DNA of 64,000 bases from Ruegeria haliotis (GCF_013377785.1 NZ_JABXWT010000001.1:611533-675532), one strand, 5' to 3'. Counted from the first letter of the stretch, positions 26,729 to 34,517 are shown. Translations and numbers: made by a program. The notes: generated from the sequence alone by a model not told the origin.

Positions 26729-27783
26729 AATCTGCGGGTCAGGACTTTGGCGAACCACCAGCAAAAAAGTGCGACCGCAGTGCCAAGGTAGCCATCAATG
26801 GCATAGTGCCAGGCCAGATGAACAGACCCGATCTGGATCATCACGGCATACAAGGTGAACGCCCATCCCAGCCAACGGGAGTACGTGAAAGCAAAGAGCG
26901 CCATGATCACGCTGGATGCGACGTGCATGCTGGGCATGGCAGAGATACCTGCAATGTATTCCCCGTCGTGAAACGCGATCAACAGCCTTTCCTGTAGCTC
27001 CAGCGCCCAGACAGGGCTGATCTGATCCAGATCAGAGAGCCTTTGCATTTGCGCAACGAAGGTATCACCGAAACCAAAGTGCTGGTAGTAGACCGGCCCT
27101 ACGGAAGAGAGCAGCGTGGCCACCACGTTGCCGCCAATGATAAAGGTCAACGCAAAGGCAACCAGGTAAACCATTCCGCGTCTCGGGTCTCGTTTGTCGT
27201 AGCAAGCTACGAACAAGGTGACGTAGATCAGGACAAACCAGGCATGGTAGGCGGTATTTAAGATGGTAGTGATTTGCGGGTGGCCGAAAAGAGGCCAGAG
27301 TATTTCCCAAGCATGATGCCCACCGTGCACAGTGCGGTCGAGTTGGGTCAAAAACGGGTCCCACGAAAATGGCTGAAATGTTGAAATCAGACTTTTGAGG
27401 CACGAGAAATTCGTGAACAGAAATCCAACTGACAAAAAGCAAATCGTGCCATCCAGTAGCTTCACGTATCGCCTTAGATAGCTGCGTGTGTCCTGAATAA
27501 TCCACTGAATCGGTTTGTCGGGCCGCACCCGGATGGCGGCGTAAATGAATCTGCACACGATAAACAAGGTTGCGAAGATGAAAGAGTACTTCACCATTCT
27601 GATGACAATATGCAGAAGAGTTGAGCCCAACCTCCCCCAGTAATTCAAGCCAAAATAGTGACTGACAACTGCTCCAACGATCATTTGCAGAAACAGAATT
27701 GTCAGGAATAGTCGATTGCGCCGAAGGGAGGACAGGATAGAGTTATCTGGCTTCTGCCCGCAGAATGTTTCGGTGCTACTCAT
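26683..27783 (-). CDS. PAP2-superfamily membrane protein (inositolphosphotransferase-like)
   Basis: A 366-residue integral membrane protein with about 8 hydrophobic segments. The phosphatase signature is split as in the Aur1/Ipt1-type PAP2 group: AGISAMPSMHVASSVIMALF (around 280) and VHLAWHYAIDGYLGTAVALF (around 325). Such enzymes move phosphoalcohol head groups on lipids or hydrolyse phosphate esters; the substrate is unknown. GC content looks lower than in neighbouring genes. The C-terminal 15 codons overlap the ribE coding sequence on the other strand, so the tail is constrained by both genes. It stands alone, with an AT-rich upstream region. Confidence 0.9.
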   Translation of the reverse strand: MSSTETFCGQKPDNSILSSLRRNRLFLTILFLQMIVGAVVSHYFGLNYWGRLGSTLLHIVIRMVKYSFIFATLFIVCRFIYAAIRVRPDKPIQWIIQDTRSYLRRYVKLLDGTICFLSVGFLFTNFSCLKSLISTFQPFSWDPFLTQLDRTVHGGHHAWEILWPLFGHPQITTILNTAYHAWFVLIYVTLFVACYDKRDPRRGMVYLVAFALTFIIGGNVVATLLSSVGPVYYQHFGFGDTFVAQMQRLSDLDQISPVWALELQERLLIAFHDGEYIAGISAMPSMHVASSVIMALFAFTYSRWLGWAFTLYAVMIQIGSVHLAWHYAIDGYLGTAVALFCWWFAKVLTRRFYSASNAAESASRAT

Positions 27784-28218
27784 TCAATTGGTCCGTATAA
27801 TTATCTTAAGTTATCTTATTTTTGCGCTCTAAATTCATGCAGGATTTTTGAGGCTCAGCAAGGGCTGGATTAGGGTGATTGTATGGCAATGTGAAACTGT
27901 CTGTTTCTTATTTGGAAAAAGATATCCGCAGTAACATCTGAATTTTAATATTGATACAATAGATTGCCCTGCGTTTCGTAAGGGTTGCCCAACCGGGCGA
28001 GAGGTGCAAGCTAATAAAGGCGCGCAGCTCAAGAATGTAAAATGTGACTTTCACAGCCAAATACAGGTGGTGCCAGTGTCGCTGGACCCTTGCCAAAAAC
28101 ACGGCAATTCGGCGTACGGCTAGGCCCGTAACGGTTTGCGGTGTTCGTTGCGCTCTGGTCTTTGGCCGCGTGGTGGTCTATCCCGCCATGCAGAAATGCT
28201 CTTGTGAAAGGCTGCCCC
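27784..28218. other. Intergenic region upstream of ribB, AT-rich
   Basis: 435 bases with no supported gene. The end next to the PAP2 gene is AT-rich and holds TTATCTTA twice (27801-27808 and 27811-27818), one helical turn apart. Around 27985-28003 there is a small stem, TTGCCC/GGGCGA. I looked for the conserved FMN-riboswitch sequences before ribB and did not find them. The last bases carry the GAAAGG ribosome-binding site of ribB (28206-28211). Confidence 0.4.
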
Positions 28219-29340
28219 ATGAGCTTTGAAACCCCCGGTCCGGTCGAGGCCCAGTTGCGCGAAGCGATCAGCCCGATCAAAGAGATCATCGACGAGGCGC
28301 GAAAAGGCCGGATGTATATTCTGGTCGATCACGAAGATCGCGAAAACGAAGGCGATCTGGTGATCCCTGCGGAATTTGCTGATGCCGATGCAATCAACTT
28401 CATGGCCACCCATGGGCGCGGCCTGATTTGTTTGCCGATGACGGCGGAACGGATCGACGCGCTGGCGTTGCCGATGATGGCCGTGAACAACTCGTCTCGG
28501 CACGAGACAGCGTTCACCGTCTCGATCGAGGCGCGCGAAGGGGTGTCGACCGGCATCTCGGCGGCTGATCGCGCGCTGACCGTTGCCACCGCAATCAATC
28601 AGCAGAACACGATGGCCCAGATTGCGACGCCGGGGCATGTTTTCCCTCTGCGCGCCAAGCGGGGTGGAGTTTTGGTGCGGGCGGGTCATACCGAGGCGGC
28701 GGTTGATATTTCGCGACTGGCGGGGCTAAACCCTTCGGGCGTGATCTGTGAGATCATGAACCCCGACGGCACCATGGCGCGTTTGCCCGATCTGGTGGCT
28801 TTCGCCAAAGAGCATGACATGAAGATTGGCACGATCAGCGATCTGATCACCTATCGTTCGCGTAATGACAATCTGGTGGTCGAAACCTCACGCGAGCTGG
28901 TGAATTCCGAATATGGCGGTGAGTGGGAGATGCGGATTTACACCGATCAGACCCATGGCATCGAACATGTGGTCATGGTCAAAGGCGACGTCTCGACGCC
29001 GGAGCCGGTACTGACCCGGACTCACGCTTTGCACGAAGCGCCCGACATTCTGGGGCTGGGGCCGAAATCGCCGCAGGAACTGCCGCGCGCGATGGAGATT
29101 ATTGCCGCCGAAGGGCGCGGTGTAGTCTGCCTGTTCCGCCAGCCGCACAATTCGCTGTATGCGGCTGATGAAGAAGGTCCGCGAACGATCAAGCAAACGG
29201 GCCTGGGCGCGCAGATACTGTCTAAGATGGGCATACAGGAACTGGTGTTGCTGACCGACACGCCGGAAACGAAATATCTGGGGCTCGACGCTTTTGGCCT
29301 GTCCATCGTCGGCACCCGCTCGATCCTCAAGGATGACTGA
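28219..29340 (+). CDS. ribB: 3,4-dihydroxy-2-butanone 4-phosphate synthase with degenerate GTP cyclohydrolase II domain
   Basis: A 373-residue RibBA-type fusion. The N-terminal DHBP synthase (about 15-215) is intact: VDHEDRENEGDLVIPAEF (37-54), THGRGLICLPM, GVSTGISAADRA and AGHTEAAVDIS. The C-terminal half aligns with GTP cyclohydrolase II but lacks the three zinc Cys. Where active enzymes have a Cys-rich HSECLTGDxxxxxRCDCG segment, this has THALHEAPDILGLGPKSPQ, and the catalytic loop downstream is shortened. Only the RibB function is therefore expected, and a separate RibA must exist elsewhere. The ATG at 28219 follows GAAAGG. It is two bases from ribH. Confidence 0.95.
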   Translation: MSFETPGPVEAQLREAISPIKEIIDEARKGRMYILVDHEDRENEGDLVIPAEFADADAINFMATHGRGLICLPMTAERIDALALPMMAVNNSSRHETAFTVSIEAREGVSTGISAADRALTVATAINQQNTMAQIATPGHVFPLRAKRGGVLVRAGHTEAAVDISRLAGLNPSGVICEIMNPDGTMARLPDLVAFAKEHDMKIGTISDLITYRSRNDNLVVETSRELVNSEYGGEWEMRIYTDQTHGIEHVVMVKGDVSTPEPVLTRTHALHEAPDILGLGPKSPQELPRAMEIIAAEGRGVVCLFRQPHNSLYAADEEGPRTIKQTGLGAQILSKMGIQELVLLTDTPETKYLGLDAFGLSIVGTRSILKDD

Positions 29341-29342
29341 TC

Positions 29343-29894
29343 ATGGCTGAACAAGACAAACATGGCGTTCTGCCGACGCCTGCTTTTGACAAACCGGTCA
29401 AGCTGCTGATTGTTGTAGCCCCATTTTACCGTGCCATCGCGGACGATCTGGTTGCGGGTGCAAGGGCCGAGATTGAAGCGGCAGGTGGAGCTTTCGACGT
29501 GGTCGAAGTACCCGGTGCGCTGGAAATCCCCACCGCCATCGCAATGGCTGATCGTCAGTGCAATTTCGATGGTTATGTCGCACTGGGCTGCGTCATTCGA
29601 GGCGAGACCACGCACTATGAAACCGTCTGCAACGACTCCAGCCGCGCCATTCAGTTGATGGGGTTGCAGGGTCTGTGCATCGGCAACGGTATCTTGACGG
29701 TCGAAAACGATGATCAGGCCCAAGTGCGCGCCAATCCCGAAAAGATGAATAAAGGTGGCGGCGCTGCGGCTGCGGCCTTGCATCTGATCGCACTCAGCCG
29801 TAAGTGGGGCGCTTCGAAAAAGGGTGTCGGCTTTAAGCCGCCGTCCGAGTCCATCCTTGTGGCGGGCGACAGCAACGGATCCACAACAGCATGA
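29343..29894 (+). CDS. ribH: 6,7-dimethyl-8-ribityllumazine synthase
   Basis: A 183-residue lumazine synthase, condensing the pyrimidine and butanone phosphate. Motifs VPGALEIPTAIAMA and GYVALGCVIRGETTHYETVC mark the active site, the latter with the catalytic His. The N terminus is about 15 residues longer than minimal forms. It follows ribB by two bases and overlaps nusB in an ATGA, so ribB-ribH-nusB form a coupled operon. Confidence 0.98.
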   Translation: MAEQDKHGVLPTPAFDKPVKLLIVVAPFYRAIADDLVAGARAEIEAAGGAFDVVEVPGALEIPTAIAMADRQCNFDGYVALGCVIRGETTHYETVCNDSSRAIQLMGLQGLCIGNGILTVENDDQAQVRANPEKMNKGGGAAAAALHLIALSRKWGASKKGVGFKPPSESILVAGDSNGSTTA

Positions 29895-30373
29895 CCCAGA
29901 AAGACGCGCCGAAACCGGCCAACCGGAAACGCCTGATGAAATCGGCCGCACGGCTGTATGCTGTGCAGGCGCTGTTTCAAATGGAACATTCAGGTCAGAC
30001 GACTGAATCTGTCGTGAACGAGTTTCTGGATCATCGGTTCGGCGCTGTATACGAAGGCGAAGAAATGCTGGACGGAGATATCTCGGTCTTCCGCAAGCTG
30101 GTGGGCGACGCTGTGAACTATCAGGCGCCCGTCGATCAGCTGACCGACCGCGCGCTGGTCGCGAAATGGCCGATCTCTCGGATTGATCCAACCTTGCGGG
30201 CTGTCTTCCGGGCAGCAGGGGCCGAACTGACCCAGGGCGATACGCCACCCAAAGTCGTGATCACCGAATTCGTGGACGTGACGCGCGCCTTTTTCCCAGA
30301 GGGCAAAGAGCCCAAATTCGTCAATGCCGTTCTGGATCACATGGCGCGCGAGGCCAAACCCGAGGCGTTCTGA
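29891..30373 (+). CDS. nusB: Transcription antitermination factor NusB
   Basis: A 160-residue all-helical protein that with NusE binds boxA RNA for ribosomal RNA antitermination. The N terminus KSAARLYAVQALFQMEHSG and the C-terminal VVITEFVDVTRAFFPEGKEP followed by KFVNAVLDHMAR are diagnostic. The ribH-nusB pairing is widespread in bacteria. It overlaps ribH by 4 bases. Confidence 0.98.
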   Translation: MTQKDAPKPANRKRLMKSAARLYAVQALFQMEHSGQTTESVVNEFLDHRFGAVYEGEEMLDGDISVFRKLVGDAVNYQAPVDQLTDRALVAKWPISRIDPTLRAVFRAAGAELTQGDTPPKVVITEFVDVTRAFFPEGKEPKFVNAVLDHMAREAKPEAF

Positions 30374-30432
30374 CACGTTTACACGGATCAAGTATGCGCT
30401 AAGTTGAATGTTATAGCGTCAGGAGATCCACC

Positions 30433-30729
30433 ATGCCCAAACTGATCCGTCTTTATATTACTCAGGTCGTTTGGGGGTTCATTATCTCGGCGGTCTTTGT
30501 TGGGGTGCTGCTGGCATTGAACGTCGCCAATCTGCGCCACCTGATCACAAGCTCTGACATTGGTTTGGTTGCTCTGGGGATGATCTGGTTCATGAATGGG
30601 ATCGTTTTTGCCGGTGTGCAATTCGCTTATGCCATCATGAGTATGGCGGAAAAGCCGCAAGGCCCGCGCCGGGGAACTCCTGTTGTTGCCAGATTCGAGC
30701 CTGCAGTGGTCAAAGCAGACAACGCTTGA
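30433..30729 (+). CDS. Small two-helix membrane protein of unknown function
   Basis: A 98-residue protein with two transmembrane segments (VVWGFIISAVFVGVLLALNV, 12-31, and IGLVALGMIWFMNGIVFAGV, 43-62) and a basic, Pro-rich tail (EKPQGPRRGTPVVARFEP). AGGAG lies 8 bases before the ATG. Similar proteins occur behind nusB in roseobacters; the function is unknown to me. It lies 59 bases downstream of nusB and may be in the same transcript. Confidence 0.82.
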   Translation: MPKLIRLYITQVVWGFIISAVFVGVLLALNVANLRHLITSSDIGLVALGMIWFMNGIVFAGVQFAYAIMSMAEKPQGPRRGTPVVARFEPAVVKADNA

Positions 30730-30876
30730 TACGCCAGCCTGAGGTGACTTGACCAAGGTTTGTTGGTGACTTGCGGCCTGAACTTCAATTCGGGCCTATG
30801 GACCACTTGAAAAACACGGGCTATTGCCTTTTGATATCCGGCAAATCTGCTGGTCGGCACAGAAAGAGCAACCCCC

Positions 30877-32262
30877 GTGAAAAATCCTACATACGAAGAA
30901 GTCGTGTCATCTCGGGCCTTTCGCGAGGATTTGGATCAACTGAACAATGCGATAGCGGATGGCCTCAGGCGGGCAGGTGAACCCATCGCTATCAATGGAA
31001 ACGTGTGTTACGGCCACATGCAGCAGGATTTCCATCTGGGCGATATGGAACCTGTGATGGAGCCAAAACGGCGCGCTCTGCATCAGGCGTCACAAGACGC
31101 ATCGTGTTTTGTCGAGGTCGGGGTTGCTGGCGGACATGCTGCCCTGCTGGCGCTGCACTCCAACCCGTCCCTCAAGTTCATCGGGATCGACCTTGGGCAA
31201 AGGTTGAAACCATTTTGGCCGCCGGTGGATGTCTATGTTCCCATAGTATTCAAGTGGCTGGAGGATCGGTTTCCCGAACGTGTCAAACTGTATCTGTCGC
31301 AGGCCATCGATGGTTTGCAACAAGCTGCTGCCGAACGTCCTTTCGGCCCTATTGATTTGCTGCATCTCGATGCCATGAAAAACAGCAGGATTGCCGAGTT
31401 GGAGGCCGCATGGCCCGGTCTGGCGGGTCGATGCTACCTTTTGCAAGGGGATAACAAGAACGGACACGTTCAGGCCAGCTCAGAGACGTTGATCGCCGAT
31501 GGGCGCGCCCGCGCAATCACCTCTTCCAGATATCGGGACATTCACAGCACCAATTACGAGTTGCTGGAGATCGGACCGGACGTTGCCGCCGGCAAAGTCA
31601 GCTTGGACAGCCTGAAAGATGACCGAATCCTGCTATGTGTATGCCATCAGGATGACGAGACCCTGTTCTGCGGCTCAACTCTGTCCCGCCTGAAAGACCG
31701 GGCGGATGTGACCATAGTCAGTTTCTTCCGACCCGCGCCAAATCGCCGTGATACCGACACGCGTGAGGCTGCAATGCAGCGGGTTTGCGATCGTGTTGGC
31801 GCCCGGCGGATACAGTTTCCTTTTGCACAGGAACGCGATCATCGCATGTTGAGGCGTTTCATCCAAATGCCGCCGGATTCGTCGCAAGGCCATCCCGAAG
31901 TGCTGCGGCCGTTGCACCGTCATCCTTTGTTCAATCTGCTGAGCGGGTCCGCCTTTGCATTGATGGAGCAGCTCAAGCCTTCGACAATCATCACACACAA
32001 CCATGTGGGAGAGTATGGCCATATCGAGCACGTCCTGCTGCACCACGCGGTCCTGCAAGCGGCCCAAAGATATCAGGGCGGGCGGCTTCTGAGTTTTGGG
32101 GAAGGGCTTGCAAATGCAGATCTTGTCGTGCCGTCCTGGCCCGAACAAAAGAACCGGCTTTTTGATGAATACATGCCGCAGTGGAACGGTCGGCAAAGAT
32201 ACGATTTTGCCCTTGCGGACGAAACTTTCGTAAAATTGGATACTTCGGTCGTCGAAGACTGA
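30877..32262 (+). CDS. Fusion protein: class I methyltransferase-like domain + PIG-L/LmbE deacetylase domain
   Basis: A 461-residue protein with two enzyme-like parts. Residues about 70-240 resemble a Methyltransf_24-type SAM-binding fold: FVEVGVAGGHAALLALHSNP is a motif I-like glycine loop, FIGIDL gives the acidic residue, and DLLHLDAMKN follows. Residues about 248-430 are a PIG-L/LmbE domain: ILLCVCHQDDETLFCG (AHPDDE-like, 251-266) and ITHNHVGEYGHIEHVLLHH (372-390) hold the zinc ligands. PIG-L enzymes remove N-acetyl groups from sugars such as GlcNAc conjugates. The GTG at 30877 follows AGAAAGAG. Its context is monocistronic with no glycan genes beside it, so the substrate is unknown. Confidence 0.85.
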   Translation: MKNPTYEEVVSSRAFREDLDQLNNAIADGLRRAGEPIAINGNVCYGHMQQDFHLGDMEPVMEPKRRALHQASQDASCFVEVGVAGGHAALLALHSNPSLKFIGIDLGQRLKPFWPPVDVYVPIVFKWLEDRFPERVKLYLSQAIDGLQQAAAERPFGPIDLLHLDAMKNSRIAELEAAWPGLAGRCYLLQGDNKNGHVQASSETLIADGRARAITSSRYRDIHSTNYELLEIGPDVAAGKVSLDSLKDDRILLCVCHQDDETLFCGSTLSRLKDRADVTIVSFFRPAPNRRDTDTREAAMQRVCDRVGARRIQFPFAQERDHRMLRRFIQMPPDSSQGHPEVLRPLHRHPLFNLLSGSAFALMEQLKPSTIITHNHVGEYGHIEHVLLHHAVLQAAQRYQGGRLLSFGEGLANADLVVPSWPEQKNRLFDEYMPQWNGRQRYDFALADETFVKLDTSVVED

Positions 32263-32313
32263 GGTGGCAATGTGGCGGGACCACCAGTCAACCGTGCGGT
32301 TTGATTCCCGAGG

Positions 32314-32329
32314 ACCTGTATGTACAGGT
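32314..32329. promoter_or_regulatory. Perfect palindrome ACCTGTA-tg-TACAGGT
   Basis: Two 7-base arms around a 2-base centre, in the gap between two convergent genes. The arms equal the half-sites of the Vibrio fischeri lux box, but the centre is 2 instead of 6 bases, so LuxR-type binding is doubtful. I see no promoter next to it. It may be part of a transcript-end hairpin. Confidence 0.4.
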
Positions 32330-32342
32330 GGGCGCCAGGTAA

Positions 32343-32477
32343 TCAGGCCAGGACCTGAACAGAGCCAGCCCCCTCGGAATTGCTTAAGGCCACCAGAATG
32401 CTACCGGTCACAAGAAGGGCAGAACCCGCCACGCGCTTAAGTAGGGCTTGAGGCGGGTTTGCACAAGGGGTCAGGCG
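32343..32477 (-). pseudogene. C-terminal remnant of a membrane transporter
   Basis: A 44-codon open stretch without start codon on the minus strand: RLTPCANPPQALLKRV followed by AGSALLVTGSILVALSN. Basic residues before a Gly-containing hydrophobic helix at the end of the protein are the pattern of LysE/RhtB-type and similar exporters' C termini. The 5' part overlaps the end of the SRPBCC gene by 7 bases and no upstream part is visible, so I read it as a gene fragment; chance cannot be excluded. Confidence 0.3.
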
Positions 32478-32896
32478 TCAACTGTTTCGTGTAGAGCGCT
32501 CCGCATCTTACCAAGGTGCTCATCCCAGCCATTGTCCAATGCCAGGATCAGGCCAAAGGCTTCTGCGCTTTGTGGCAGGCCTTCGTGTATCAGGCCAAGG
32601 CGTGTGCCCCCTGCGACCGGATCCAGCGTCCATTTGACAACACTGACGGCATCACCCATCGGCTTAACGGTGAATGTGTACTCCAGATATTCCGGCGGTC
32701 GCGCCTCGCGCACTTCACCCCAAATCAGCAAGTCACCGCTGGTTGTTCCAAACATTTCTAGCTTTTGACCCTGGGCCAATGGGCGTTCGGGTTTATGGAA
32801 CCACTCCGCCAGCCTGTCTGGATCGGTCAAATATGCCCAGACAGCTTCCGGCTCGGCCCGTAGAAAGATTGTCTTTTGCAGAACGGAATTGGTCAT
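32471..32896 (-). CDS. SRPBCC (AHSA1-like) domain protein
   Basis: A 141-residue single-domain protein of the START/SRPBCC AHSA1 type: AEPEAVWAYLTDPDRLAEWF near the start, a beta-rich middle (LIWGEVREARPPEYLEYTF), TRLGLIHEGLP, and a C-terminal helix DNGWDEHLGKMRSALHE. The family binds hydrophobic ligands; members paired with ArsR regulators are common and mostly uncharacterised. It starts in an ATGA overlap with the ArsR gene, so the regulator is translated first and coupled. Confidence 0.94.
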   Translation of the reverse strand: MTNSVLQKTIFLRAEPEAVWAYLTDPDRLAEWFHKPERPLAQGQKLEMFGTTSGDLLIWGEVREARPPEYLEYTFTVKPMGDAVSVVKWTLDPVAGGTRLGLIHEGLPQSAEAFGLILALDNGWDEHLGKMRSALHETVDA

Positions 32897-33213
32897 TTAT
32901 CTTTCCTTTCAATAGCTTCTTTGAGAGAGTTGAGGCGATCATCCCAGAACTGGTTGAAATAGCGGAGCCAATCGAGCACGGGGGCCATTCCCTGTGGATC
33001 GATGCGATTTACACGCTCCCTTCCGCGAGCTTCTACCGTGATCAGGCCACCATCCGACAATACAGTCAGATGCTTTTTGACAGCGGCGCGGGTCATGTCG
33101 AACCGATCGGTGAGTTGCCCGATTGTCATGTCCTGGGACGCGAGCATTTGCACGATGTCCCTGCGGGTCGGATCGGCAAGTGCGCGAAATGCGTTTTGGG
33201 TTTGAGTATGCAT
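32893..33213 (-). CDS. ArsR family transcriptional regulator
   Basis: A 106-residue winged-helix repressor: AFRALADPTRRDIVQMLA, then MTIGQLTDRFDMTRAAVKKH as the recognition region and an LSDGGLITVEARGRERVNRI wing. It lacks the Cys-rich metal site of ArsR/SmtB, so it probably senses something other than a metal. The ATG at 33213 follows AGAGG, and the frame is open to 33237. It forms an operon with the SRPBCC gene it precedes, and inverted repeats lie just upstream. Confidence 0.94.
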   Translation of the reverse strand: MHTQTQNAFRALADPTRRDIVQMLASQDMTIGQLTDRFDMTRAAVKKHLTVLSDGGLITVEARGRERVNRIDPQGMAPVLDWLRYFNQFWDDRLNSLKEAIERKDK

Positions 33214-33229
33214 CCGTGACCTCTGTTTG

Positions 33230-33271
33230 GATACCATTTGGTTTCACATTAATGCAGTACTGAAAGGTATC
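33230..33271. promoter_or_regulatory. Inverted repeats upstream of the ArsR gene
   Basis: GATACC (33230-33235) and GGTATC (33266-33271) form inverted outer arms, with TTTCA and TGAAA inside them and a small ACCA-TT-TGGT palindrome at the left. This lies in the promoter region of the ArsR/SRPBCC operon and between it and mmcB. It is a candidate operator for ArsR autoregulation. Confidence 0.45.
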
Positions 33272-33327
33272 ATGTCAAGCATGTAGAGACACTTTACTTT
33301 TGTTCCCTAATTGTTCACATTTCCTGC

Positions 33328-33759
33328 ATGACATTGGATATGCAACCCGGACAGAGGCTGGCACGCGGTGTATCGCGTCACTTAAGTGCGCATGGATTTG
33401 TATCTGTTGAAGAATTCGTACCCGCACGGGGGCTGCGGGTGGACGTCATGGGACTGGGCCCCAAGGGTGAGCTCTGGGTGATCGAGTGTAAATCCAGTCG
33501 CGCTGATTACCAGTCAGATTCCAAATGGCAGGGGTATTTGGAATGGTGTGATCGGTTCTTTTGGGCCGTGGATACAGAGTTCCCGACTGATCTGTTGCCA
33601 GATGAAACAGGTCTGATTATCGCCGACGCCTATGACGCGGAAATCATCCGGATGGCGCCGGAGGACAAGGTCGCCCCGGCACGACGTAAGAAGACGATAC
33701 AGAAATTCGCCATGGACGCAGCGCGCAGACTTCAGGCACTGCGTGATCCACGGATTTAA
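33328..33759 (+). CDS. mmcB: MmcB family DNA repair protein
   Basis: A 143-residue protein of the MmcB family, first described in Caulobacter for resistance to mitomycin C. The PD-(D/E)xK nuclease-like core is visible: RVDVMGLGPKGELWVIECKS and RADYQSDSKWQGYLEWCDRF followed by FWAVD. The ATG at 33328 or the one at 33340 (MQPGQRLARGV) could be the start. The activity, probably endonucleolytic, is inferred from the fold. It converges with the small protein at 33764, with 4 bases between the stop codons. Confidence 0.94.
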   Translation: MTLDMQPGQRLARGVSRHLSAHGFVSVEEFVPARGLRVDVMGLGPKGELWVIECKSSRADYQSDSKWQGYLEWCDRFFWAVDTEFPTDLLPDETGLIIADAYDAEIIRMAPEDKVAPARRKKTIQKFAMDAARRLQALRDPRI

Positions 33760-33763
33760 GGGA

Positions 33764-33952
33764 TCAGTCCTGCACCAAGCGGGCGGCTTGCGCTGCCGCG
33801 CGGAGTTCGTCGGCGATCTCCTCGGCTTCTTCGGGCTCGAAGTCCATCGGAACTTCAATGCCATCCGCCTCGATGAACAACCGAACCATGCCGTGATCGG
33901 TCGGCCCGATTTGCAGGTTCGCCTGAATGTCGCGTTCGCTGTTAATGCCCAT
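33764..33952 (-). CDS. Small conserved acidic protein (DUF6324-like)
   Basis: A 62-residue protein: NLQIGPTDHGMVRLFIEADG, then IEVPMDFEPEEAEEIADELR. I recall it as a small roseobacter family (DUF6324), but that label is from memory. Composition and length suggest a single alpha/beta domain; no function is known. An ATG start and a clear C-terminal helix support a real gene. It converges with mmcB. Confidence 0.8.
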   Translation of the reverse strand: MGINSERDIQANLQIGPTDHGMVRLFIEADGIEVPMDFEPEEAEEIADELRAAAQAARLVQD

Positions 33953-34029
33953 ATGTGCCTCCGGGACTGAGCATTCGTGCTAGCGCGCGCGGGGTTGAGA
34001 ATCAAGCCGCGTTTGCTGTCAGATAGGGT

Positions 34030-34512
34030 ATGGAAGATGTTGTTCTCAGACCGTTTCGACCAGATGACGCCCCTTGGCTGGTTGAGCAGCACGGCACGCT
34101 ATATGCGCGGGACGAAGGGTTTGACAGTAGTTTCGCGCCGCTTGTGGCGCAGATTCTGGACGATTTCATTGCTGACCATGACCTGACGCGGGAACAGGGT
34201 TGGATAGCCGAGCAGGCTGGCAAAAGGCTGGGCAGCATCTTTTGCGTCTCACTGGATCGCAACACGGCCAAGCTGCGGCTGTTTTTGCTGATGCCACAGG
34301 CGCGGGGGTTAGGTCTGGGGAAGCGTTTGTTATCGACGTGCACTGGCTTTGCACGCGCCGCCGGATACCGGGAAATGGCTTTGTGGACACATGAAAGTCA
34401 CAAGGCGGCCTGCGCGCTTTATAGGGCAAACGGTTGGCAGCTGACGGACAGCAAACCGGTGCATTCTTTTGGGGTCGATCTTATCGAACAAAGCTGGGAA
34501 ATTCAGCTTTAA
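34030..34512 (+). CDS. GNAT family N-acetyltransferase
   Basis: A 160-residue acetyltransferase. The acetyl-CoA binding motif is LFLLMPQARGLGLGKRLL, with the Q/R-x-x-G-x-G/A signature. The N terminus FRPDDAPWLVEQHGTLY and C-terminal ALYRANGWQLTDS are typical of GNAT fold ends. The substrate is unknown. It lies 47 bases upstream of tRNA-His on the same strand but the tRNA has its own promoter. Confidence 0.93.
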   Translation: MEDVVLRPFRPDDAPWLVEQHGTLYARDEGFDSSFAPLVAQILDDFIADHDLTREQGWIAEQAGKRLGSIFCVSLDRNTAKLRLFLLMPQARGLGLGKRLLSTCTGFARAAGYREMALWTHESHKAACALYRANGWQLTDSKPVHSFGVDLIEQSWEIQL

Positions 34513-34517
34513 TTCTC

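Noticed and set aside
27784..28218. FMN riboswitch in front of ribB
   Set aside because: I looked for the conserved RFN core segments (GGGGCAGGGTGAAATTCCC-type and GATCCGGTGAAATTCCGG-type) and found none; the region is AT-rich and has no such fold.
32314..32329. A functional lux box and hence quorum-sensing control of nearby genes
   Set aside because: The spacer is 2 instead of 6 bases and both neighbouring genes end, not begin, at this gap.
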